The position numbers and the translations under genes are program-made. 64,000 nt of DNA from Helicostylum pulchrum (taxonomy: Eukaryota > Mucoromycota > Mucoromycetes > Mucorales > Mucoraceae): positions 1 through 64,000 of the forward strand of contig JAIXMO010000037.1 of the NCBI GenBank assembly GCA_025677825.1, read 5' to 3'. A model generated the notes under the pieces. It made no database searches. It was not told the origin of the DNA and was given only the letters and a program-made list of their open reading frames with translations. The stretch's first letter is position 1. The number at the start of each line of letters is the position of its first letter. Shown in pieces: positions 55,698 to 64,000 of this stretch.

Positions 55698-57336
55698 TTA
55701 TTTTTGTGATTTTTCAAATTTCATGAACTGGTTTTTTAAAGTATTAATATTTTTGTAATTTGAAAGTAAACCATTTTTGTGTCTTTCTTTCATACATAAT
55801 TTCCAGTCCATGCGTTCCTTTTCTTGTTTAATTCTGGCTTTCTTGAACTCCAAAACAAACTTCATACCCGTTTGATATAAAGAAGGTGATAATGTGGAAG
55901 GTGATAAGGGGGGAGACGATAAGGGGGAAGGTGTTGAGGGAGAAGATGTGGTAGTGGAAGTGGAGGTGAGAGCTACATCTTCCAATTCATCGAATTTTCG
56001 TTTCAATTCAAGCTGTTGAGTTTGAGCCTTTTTGATAGATGTTTGTATTGCATATGAATTTTGTTGAGAGGCAAGTTTAAGAAGATGTTGGTATTGTTTT
56101 TCTTGGTTATTAAGTAGTTCTTTAACAAAATCAACGAGATGAACTTGATTTCCAATAAGACTGGTATAATGATTTAATGCAAGGGATTTTAAATGGTTCA
56201 TTGTAGGATCGTCGCACACAAGGTCTGTTATTTCAGTAGAAAGAGTCATAAACAATCCAAAAGCAACAAAAAGATCGAATTTTGTGAAGGAGTCAGTACT
56301 CAGAGTTGTTTTTGAAATGAGCAGGCATTTTCTAGCCCAACTGTGGGAAGGGTAAGATCGACATCCAAGGATGTTGCTTGGTTTCATCAATGATTCGATG
56401 TCACTGGACAAGTTATTCATACAAATAATTAATATAATTGGATCAAATTGGTAACGCTTATAAGCTTATAAAGCGTATTCAATGGCACGTTTCATAAATA
56501 TATTGTTCACTGATTGTTGAAATTCAATGATGATGGGGGGCAAATCAATAGACAGGGATTTTGGTTCCAGTACTAGATCTGATCGACAACCAGCCATTCA
56601 CTGTCTGCAACAATGTAATCATCTGTATTGTTGATTAGAGCCGAAGTAATTACCTTGATTACTGATGAATTTCTTGCAACGCCTTTTGCCATTGAGTCAG
56701 AACCCGAACGCAGAGAGAGGAGAGGTCGAATTTTCAAATATACTGTAAAACCCGGATAAAGTGCTTCTACTTTTAAACCTTCAACTTTTTTAAAAACGGC
56801 CATTTTTGAGGATTGATATCCCGATTCTATATAAGAAAATACGTCTAATATTATCAGGCAAGGCAGGAGGAATAGCGACACTAACGTCTTCATAGCCAAA
56901 TGTCTCTGCATAACGTTGGTATTCCATGATTCTTTGAGACCGTTCCTTTCTATAGGTCACTACGTCCTCTCTTTCGTGACCTTCGAAATAAATTACCTTA
57001 TCTTTTAAATATGAGAGAGGTTATTAACTAAGTATTATCTGGTTTTTTTTCATTCTAGCGTAAATGACTTACCCACACGTTTAAAGTGGAAACCCCATCG
57101 TATAAGCTTATTTCTAATGCATCCGATAGACAAAGGATTGGTAATGGCCCCGCTATCATCAACTTCAACATTCAACGTATGGTTTTCAATAGCTGCAGGA
57201 AGGATCACAGTTCGAAGTTCGTTCCGTAAGTAGGAATGTTTCTTTGGAACTTTGGTACTGATCGAAACCGTTCAAGTACTTTTTCCTTGACATAGTTGTA
57301 CGGCGAGGTACTTGGATCGTTCATAACCAATTCCAT
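55698..57336 (-). pseudogene. Broken gene with a PD-(D/E)XK-like (Rpn-type) core
   Basis: Pieces of one minus-strand gene. The first, from ATG 57336, shifts frame near 57240 and continues KKHSYLRNELRTVILPAAIE to an intron at about 57072-57002. It then reads VIYFEGHEREDVVTYRKERS. A second shift near 56857 leads to VFSYIESGYQSSKMAVFKKV and IVADSEWLVVDQ. A third shift near 56575 leads to RSDLVLEPKSLSIDLPPIII then EFQ, and an in-frame TAA lies at 56466-56468. The rest is open to 55698 and ends in a coiled-coil tail (QQLELKRKFDELEDV). The order E...SD...IxEFQ then F-x-x-R-x-x-x-Y fits Rpn/transposase-type PD-(D/E)XK nucleases. This is motif inference. Confidence 0.55.
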
Positions 57337-57538
57337 CTGATTGTTTTATGCTTAAAAGGGTTTGCCGTCGTGTTTTATCAAAAAGAAAAAAAAGGGGGGA
57401 ATCGGAGCTAAAAGTTGAAGATTTAAAAGTAGATGCACTCTAAAGTTCAGAAAAAAAGGTCAACTTTGTCAACCCTGTTGCTTTTTTTTTTTTGGCTAGC
57501 CAATTTCAGTACTTTTTTTCTCTTGAAGTACGTTTATA

Positions 57539-59850
57539 ATGAGCTATTCGTTTTATTTTGAGGATGGACAGGGAAATGTCATGGATGAGGATGGAAATGA
57601 CCCAATGGATATCCTATCGAGGCCAGAGAAAGTGATTATGGAAATTGATCAGGATTCAACCTTTTTGGAACACAAAGCTACCAAAAATAAAAATAAAAAC
57701 TGATTCCAAAGAGGCAAAAATAACATTATCAAGAACAAACGAGTCAGTAATGAAATTAAGGCACATGCCGTTCATTCGGTTGATATGCACCCAAAGAATA
57801 GCGCTAGAGCAGTCGCTCTAGACTTGAGCTTAGAACCGAGAAGTTTACAACGGTGGTATAGTACCTGAAAGAAAGACCCAAACTCTTTGTTCAAAACTAT
57901 TGGTCGACCAAGAATTATTGAAGCAAAATGCGAATTAGCAGAAGCAACGAGGAACGCTGTTACAGAGTTTTATTACAAACAGCCAACCGCCACAGCTGAA
58001 CAGCTACTTGATCGATTGACTAGTACTTTTGAAGGTCTATCGCTTTCAAAATCTACGTTGTATTGTTATTTGAATGATCTTTGGATTTTAAGTTTGAAGA
58101 AAGCGCAATTGGAGCCTTTAGAGCGAAACACTCCAGAGAGGATTCAGGCGAGAAAGAAATGGATAGAGGAGATGAAGAGTATGGGCGTAGATTACATGAA
58201 CAACTGCGTCTTCATTGATGAGGCAGGATTTAATGCAAATCTGAGAAGAACTCAGGGACGGGCTCCGAAGGGAGAGCTAGCTATTGTTAAGGTACTTACG
58301 GCAAGAGCAAACTCGATTTCAATCTTGGGTGCTATACCAAGTAAAGGCTTGATTAAGGTTTGTTTGAGAAAGCCTATTTGTCATGAACTAAACCTGTCAA
58401 AAGCTTAATACATACACTGCAAAAAAGAGGTGGATATTAGTATGCTAAATTTTTACTAAAACATGTGAGGTACATCATGTACGTGAGGTTTTAAGTATGT
58501 TTTAAGTATACTAAAACGCTGGTGTTTTAGTAGTATTTCAGTATGTACGCATTCTGTAAGAGTTGTTTTAGTAAAAGAGTACATGCCAATATGTGTAACA
58601 TGTTACATTATTTTAGTGTTCTTTACTGTCTTCTTTTTTTATACATATAGTATAGTTGTAAATATTTTAGACGAATCATTTAATACATTTTTTGTTTTTT
58701 CCTTTAAATACAAAGATTCTATTGACCAGAAATTAAAGATATTCTTCATTTGATTATGGAATTAACACAAAACAGGATATAAATGACGATATAGATGGCA
58801 CTAATGATAGATGACACTAACGACGAGGCTTTTTACAAGGTACAAAACAGTTCAAAATTAAAAAAAAATATATATATTTATTAAAAAAAGTAGCAGTAGT
58901 TTGTATAATAAAGCGTAGATATAAGACGTATGGAGAACATAATAGTTTAATAAAAAAAAAGTTTTTGCCAAGTATAACAATGTCTCAAGTAAATTCGGTA
59001 TATGAGGAAGGTTACTATCGCAAGTGACTTTGGTAGCGTTGGTAATGTAATAGATAAAAAGAAACAAAAATATTTACCTGTAGGTATTAATAATAATATA
59101 AAGGTTTAGTTATAAATTCAAATAAGACGAGATTGGTCATTATTTACCTGTCAGTCATTTATATCATCTATCACATATAGGCAGAATAATAATAACGCTA
59201 GAAGAAATTACATTTACTCATAATAAAAAACTTGGTATTTCCATCGAAAAGCTTTCACTATATTCTAAGAAAATCATAGGGGAATAGTATATGCGTAAAT
59301 AAACTTTTACCTAATAATAATAGACTGGAATTTGAAATAGTTACATGAAAAAGAAAAGTAAAAAAGTAAAAAAAAGTAAAGGAAAAAGAGAAAAAAAATA
59401 CTTGTAAACCATACCGATAGCGAACATTGCAACAGTGTATTTTTTTTTAGTAATAAGTGTAAGTTAGCTCTTAACTTTAAAATTTAAAACCAGATTTGAA
59501 ATTGTACGTTTTTTTTTCGCGTACAAATTGTACGTATGATGATTTTAGTATACTATTATTTGGTTTTTCGTACAGTGATACTTGTTGATGGACAATGCTC
59601 CCATCCACATATCTAAGTTGATTAGAGTTGCTATTGAGTCTCGTGGGTATAAATGTATCTATTTACCACCTTACTCCCCTGAGCTCAATCTAATCGAACA
59701 ATTTTAGTCGTTTATCAAGTGGTGTTAAAAGGGAGTTTATTCACAAGAAAGACACGCTTCCTGCTAAGATTGGTAATGCTTGCAACAGTGTATTTCCATC
59801 ATCCTTCGAAGGCTTCGCTCGTTATTCTGTGAGACGTTTAATGACTGTCT
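57539..59850 (+). mobile_element. Tc1/mariner-type transposon relic
   Basis: From ATG 57539 an almost continuous frame reads MSYSFYFEDGQGNVMDEDGN, then the HTH part and FIDEAGFNANLRR. It has in-frame TGA stops at 57701-57703 and 57866-57868. After the inserted element at 58415-59577 the DDE half resumes as LLMDNAPIHISKLIRVAIES and PPYSPELNLIEQF; the Trp that usually follows is a TAG at 59705-59707. Spacing between the first Asp block and MDNAPIH is too short once the insert is removed, so part of the catalytic domain was deleted earlier. Terminal inverted repeats were not identified. Inactive. Confidence 0.8.
58415..59577. mobile_element. CACTG-ended non-autonomous DNA element, about 1.16 kb
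   Basis: Begins CACTGCAAAAAAGAGG and ends ..CGTACAGTG, with inverted termini (left GATATTAGTATGCTAAA; right, reversed, ATAATAGTATACTAAA). It is flanked by a 3-bp duplication, ATA at 58412-58414 and 59578-59580. Several subterminal TTTTAGT/ACTAAAA motifs lie in the first 200 bp and near the right end. It interrupts the Tc1/mariner relic and carries no long ORF. CACTA/CACTG termini with 3-bp target duplications are typical of the CACTA superfamily; assignment is tentative. Confidence 0.6.
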
Positions 59851-60156
59851 GAATTGTCTTCCTATTTAATAAAGATGTGATGCGAAACCTTTTTCCTGAA
59901 AAGTGAGACATCTTTTTTCTGAAAAGTGCAAAGCACTGTACTACAGCGATACGAGAATTTGTGTACATTCGGACAGTATGATGCGGCGGCAACACGTGAA
60001 ATAGTCGGACTTGGTCCCGTAAATTATTTTCCACTTGTTAAAAAAAAAAGTGCACGAGGAACACAACTTGAAAAGTTTTAGCACTAATTTATTCATGCAA
60101 AAAAAAAGGTATACAAATATATTTTATTTTCAGTACAAAAAAAAAGTTTTTTTTTT
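59851..60156. other. Spacer between transposon relic and RasGEF gene
   Basis: About 300 bp; contains the 3' flank of the RasGEF gene and the putative end of the transposon relic. No gene seen. Confidence 0.4.
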
Positions 60157-62811
60157 CTAAGGTAATCTACGAGAAGCAATTGCTTCTTGAGCTATTCTTT
60201 GAGATACAGTTTTATATGACGATTCAATAGGTATTGTGTTATTTGATATAGGTCTAGGAGGTACCAAAGGAGCACCTAATAAATTTTCTATAATGTGGGG
60301 TGGTGTTTAGAATATATAAACCAAAAAAAAAAAGAAAAAAGTGCGTGTTACCTTTGTTATACATGGCATCGCTCCAACCATCATCTTGAGGGGATACAAC
60401 CACAGGAGATAAAATTATATCGTAATCGTCATCGTTATCTTCTAAAGTGGAAGAAGAAGTAAGGGGAGCAGCGTTTGCAGATTCTCTACCGTAGATATAG
60501 GGTCTACCATGATGCAAGGTATAGTCATCTAGACTAGCAGGACGGCTCGTGTCATAAAGAGAAGAGGCAAATGTCAAAGTGCTACTGGTAGCGGGACTAT
60601 GACTACTATTGATACGCATCAGCGAGCTTGTGTTACTCATCATGGAACTGGTATAATGGCTTCCCATACTACTTGTTCTACCCGGACTACTTTTATGGTG
60701 TGTCGCTGGTTCACGTAATAAACTAAGTTCATCTACGGTATTTTGGCTTACCCAAGACCGCATCAGTAAATACTGAGTGACTAGACTCTGCTGCTCTTCC
60801 ATATCATAATCGTCGCTGCCGACATCAAATGCATCTCCGTTATTATGTGTGCTATTGAAGTAATCATTTGCTGTGTTACCATCGACGGTGGTATTCGATG
60901 TGGGCGGTGTATTACTATTATTGCCAAAACCAATCGCGCCTCCCAGTCTCCCAAAACTAGACTTGCTTCTATGGATTGCCTGGGAGAAAGAGGGTCGGAC
61001 TTGGTTTTGACTCTTTTGGATCATTTTTGAGTTTGTTGCGTTGGGTTTGCGGTCATAGGTTGGGGTTTGTTGAAACTTTATGAGGATATCGAGTAATTTA
61101 CTGATACGTGCATCTTGATGTGGAGGTTGTGTACTACCTTGATATTGTCTAGAGGAAGTTCGCATAGGGATTGCGAAAATGTTTGGAATTACAGTTGTTG
61201 CGGTTGTATTCTTTTGTTGTTGTTGCCCGACAGCAGCTAATACGTACGTCATGTCGTGAATAAATGTGCCCAAGAAGGGAACTGTAGGTCGTTTATAATG
61301 TTCGGATTGAATTAAGTTGACACTTTTACCGTTTAATACAGAAGTAGATACGATACCCATATGTTCACGGTATTTACCATAGTTGTTGTGCTCCGACATT
61401 AATTCGGTCATAGTTTCAAGTCTTGATAAGCTCTTTTTAGGAATATATGCCCATGTACGTTTTAATCTTTGAACAGGGGGAGTACCTAATGAAGATACAA
61501 TTGCTTTTAATGTCTGGTAGTTGTTGAGATCGTGACATTTGGTAGCAATTTTAATCCAGTGATTAATGTGTTGTGCACGTACAGAAGCCTCTTGCGGTAA
61601 TAAGATCGAATGCTCAATGAGTCTTGTGATGTAGTTGAAGAAATCAGTTGAAGCGACAACGCGAGGATGAGGAGTTTTGGGAGCGTGAGAGAGTAAAGCG
61701 TGAGAAGGGATAGCTAAAAAGATAGCAGATTCAATTCTTGTGATTTGATAAGCGACAAGACCAGGAGAGAAATGAAGTATACTCGGTATAGTAGCAGCAC
61801 TCATGTATAAGGTTCGAACTCTATTTAAAGTGTGCTTTGCTTCTGCTACAAATGGGGTATATTTGGAAATGGCTTCATTTATTTCGTTTTCGGTCATCTG
61901 ATAATTAAACTGTTGCTGCTCGCCACGACTCAGCTGTTGTTTTCTAGCACGATAATCTTTTAAAGAGGATTCAAGTTCATCTAATTTGGCTTGTAATACC
62001 CTATGCGTAGTTAAGAGTGGTGGTACTGGTATCAGTGGTATATGATTGGTTTTGATGTTTTCCGTAGGTGTTAGACTATCGCTATTACTTGTTTGAGCGG
62101 GTACAAGATGGGTTGGATCGATTTCTCCATCGGCAATTTCGGTTGGTTCATTGTTATATTCCAGTCTTTGACTTGATAAATCTACTAGAAGAGAAGAATT
62201 GGATCGGGTATGTTGTTGACTTGTATATGGCGTTACTTTTTCTAAATAAAATTTAAATTATTTGAGCGTCAATATTTATATACATATATATATCTTATTT
62301 TACCTTTGTTGGATACAGATCGTTTTAACAATGGAGTAGTTACGGATGCAGTGGGTATAGGAGGTAATTTGGAAGTAGGTTTAGGTGGCAAGACCGGCTT
62401 GCTAACATGAGTAGGTTTAGGTGGAAGAGGAGGAGCAATTTTAGTGCCAAGTGAAGTAGGTGAATGATACTCGATAATCTTTTCAATATGATCAACACAT
62501 GTATGTAATATAGATAATAGCGCTGTAGCATTTTGTGGTTTCGAAACAATGGCTAATAATAAACTTAATATACACATTATTTTATTATCTTTTGCAATAA
62601 TGGGACTTACAACAATGAACAAATTTTACGTCAAATAATGACTGCATAGTCATTTGAGCTGTTGATAAAAATGTAGTATAAGCATCCTAATTAAAAATAA
62701 AATAAATTTGTTAAATTCTTGTCACATATACATATTAAGGAAACTCACTTTTATTTGACCATTGTCAAAATGGCGAGATGCAGTAGCTAATGAAGATTGT
62801 GGATCTTCCAT
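60157..62811 (-). CDS. Ras guanine-nucleotide exchange factor (RasGEF)
   Basis: CDC25-homology exchange factor activating a Ras-type GTPase, here without a recognisable SH3 domain. Exons: 62811-62749, 62686-62611, 62552-62304, 62241-60352 and 60287-60157, phases consistent, about 802 aa. The N-terminus has a helical part (VDHIEKIIEYHSP), then Pro-rich PxxP runs (APPLPPKPTHVSKPVLPPKP) and a coiled coil (LQAKLDELESSLKDYRARKQ). The RasGEF domain follows: FSPGLVAYQITRIESAIFLA, INHWIKIATKCHDLNNYQTL, then VPFLGTFIHDMTYV with the characteristic catalytic-hairpin region. The C-terminal third is Ser/Asn-rich and low-complexity, with a final helix SQRIAQEAIASRRLP. Confidence 0.88.
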
Positions 62812-62816
62812 ACGAC

Positions 62817-62817
62817 T

Positions 62818-62841
<24 letters not shown>
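62817..62841. repeat. (TA)n microsatellite before the RasGEF start
   Basis: Run of TATATATATATATATATATA just upstream of the RasGEF ATG, within its probable 5' UTR or core promoter. Confidence 0.8.
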
Positions 62842-62849
<8 letters not shown>

Positions 62850-64000
62850 TTTTTATTTTGGTGATATTTATAAAGTCAATTGATAATCGTCGAGTACTAG
62901 ACTTTTTTTTTTAAAAAAAAAAGGAAAGGAAGATATACAAATGTTTATAAACAAGAGAGAAAGAAGAAGTATCATTTTTTTTTTCTTTTTGTTTATTAAA
63001 AAGAGATTAAAAAAAAATCATTTGAATTCCGAAGATAAACCACAAATTGGTTGGAGAGACAAAGGTGATTGTTGTTGAAGTACATGTGTCACTGTTAATA
63101 TATAAATATTCCTCCTCCCCCTTTATTTTATGTTATTCTATTATTTTAATTAATTGATTATCTTTTTAGACATGAAATATACAAATATGATTACTTTTAT
63201 TTATTAAAAGTCATCAAGATCTTAACCACCAGATACCACTCCCCATATCATTAAAAATCCGACAATGATCCTCTCTCGATGTACAATGTCTCGTCAATGT
63301 CTTCAAGACACTTATCATCGGCCGGAACAACTTTATTTTCACTAACTTCACAAGAACAAAGCTACACAAACACTTACTTTTTGAATAACATATCCATCGT
63401 TATTCTCGGTCTGAGACTTTTTTTTTTTTTTAATGAACGATCCTTATTTCTACCTACCGAAAACTACCATTACTGCTCTTCTAGCTGAGCCCTTTCGTAG
63501 TAAGCGCAAGTCATCATCCGACTGTGGTACTAGTACTTGTAATCCACGTATCGTGGTTCCCGGAAGGCCATCTAAAACATCAAAAACGCGTTCTTTGTTT
63601 TATCATTAGAATAGGTTTATAACGCATAAAGTATCCGTAAAAAGTAGAAAGCTGATTTAATTAGCGTTAAAAAACAAAAAAAGCTAATGAGACGTCACTT
63701 CAAGCCGATTTTTACTTTTTGTGTATCTTGTTTGTTTATGATAAACTTCTTGACCGAGTATCGAGATTTTTTTTTTTGCCTCAATTATTAAACTTACGTA
63801 GCGCCACTCAACGCCTTTTAATCGATGCTGGGTACCATTTAGTTTAAAAGGGTTCCCTCGAGCTCTCGGGGGGACAGGCGGAAATTGCCTTTTTTTTTTA
63901 TTTTTTCAATTGACGATTTTTTTTTTTTTGAGTAACATCTCGAAAAAAAAAAAATTAGATGTTGCGCAAAAAAAACTTGGTATCATTTGATTCATGACCA
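62842..64000. other. Right-end stretch, mostly non-coding
   Basis: AT-rich, with poly-T/poly-A runs. Contains one possible small ORF at 63433-63609 (listed separately). No RNA genes or other features recognised. Confidence 0.4.
63433..63609 (+). CDS. Possible 58-aa ORF or 3' exon, unknown
   Basis: Open frame starting ATGAACGATCCTTATTTC and ending TAG at 63607-63609. Basic and Ser/Thr-rich (FRSKRKSSSDCGTSTCNPRI, then VVPGRPSKTSKTR), with two nearby cysteines and a GRP-type basic patch. Alternatively it is the second exon of a gene starting at ATG 63279, using an acceptor TTCTAG at 63482; both readings keep the same frame for the last 42 residues. Composition is more coding-like than the surroundings, but there is no homology call. 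Confidence 0.3.
   Translation: MNDPYFYLPKTTITALLAEPFRSKRKSSSDCGTSTCNPRIVVPGRPSKTSKTRSLFYH

Noticed and set aside
58858..59067. 69-codon ORF inside the CACTG-ended element
   Set aside because: Hydrophobic low-complexity ORF in AT-rich DNA, no domain; the element appears non-coding.
1..64000. tRNA, rRNA or CRISPR features
   Set aside because: No tRNA B-box-like GGTTCRANTCC with a cloverleaf, no rRNA-like block and no regularly spaced repeat array was seen by eye.

Overview
The window looks like nuclear DNA of a mucoralean fungus (Mucoromycota; Mucor/Parasitella/Rhizopus-like). It is very AT-rich, with long poly-A and poly-T tracts in spacers. Genes are compact, with many short GT-AG introns of about 50-120 nt. 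The gene set is fungal (chitin synthase, Rax1-type RGS protein, PKA catalytic subunit, Mog1, RasGEF, GPI-anchored wall protein). Several broken or orphan genes resemble expanded Mucorales families. The organism call is inference. Exon coordinates were worked out by hand from splice sites and reading-frame phase, so boundaries could be off by a base or two.

Layout. 1-4.6 kb: 3' part of a NUFIP1/Rsa1-like snoRNP assembly factor (+), convergent with a chitin synthase (-). 4.6-8.9 kb: gene-poor relic zone with a frameshifted pseudogene, a short orphan ORF with a paralog at 27 kb, and a small inverted-repeat element. 8.9-14.0 kb: two tandem secreted GH3 beta-glucosidase-type genes (-). 14.6-20.2 kb: four minus-strand genes: mitochondrial ribosomal uL13, Mog1, an EI24-domain membrane protein and a secreted isochorismatase-fold hydrolase. 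20.5-22.8 kb: repeats plus orphan genes of a PD-(D/E)XK-like kind. 23.3-24.8 kb: PKA catalytic subunit (+). 25-27.2 kb: relics, an F-box-like ORF and the second orphan paralog. 27.8-34.8 kb: dense block with Rax1-like RGS protein (-), metallophosphoesterase (+), PC-esterase/TBL-like protein with altered catalytic residues (+), EF-hand secreted protein (-), RhoGAP gene with an apparent frameshift (+) and a 51-aa secreted peptide (+). 35.5-39.2 kb: nine-exon divergent Hsp70-like protein (-). 39.8-44.6 kb: wax-synthase-type MBOAT acyltransferase (+), bc1 core/MPP-like protein (-) and a 60-aa CCHC zinc-knuckle protein (-). 44.6-51.9 kb: gene desert of decayed repeats and one pseudogene. 51.9-53.1 kb: Kre9/Knh1-like GPI wall protein (+). 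54.4-59.9 kb: transposon graveyard, with two 606-bp inverted copies of a Tc1/mariner transposase segment around a PD-(D/E)XK-like pseudogene, one copy interrupted by a CACTG-ended element. 60.2-62.8 kb: RasGEF (-). 62.8-64 kb: mostly non-coding.

Functional themes are cell wall and polarity (chitin synthase, Rax1-like, RhoGAP, RasGEF, PKA, Kre9-like protein), secreted hydrolases (two GH3, isochorismatase) and mitochondrial housekeeping (uL13m, bc1 core). Nothing indicates a co-regulated biosynthetic cluster. The most unusual part is the accessory material: lineage-specific orphan families, unclassified inverted-repeat elements and the nested 54-60 kb structure.
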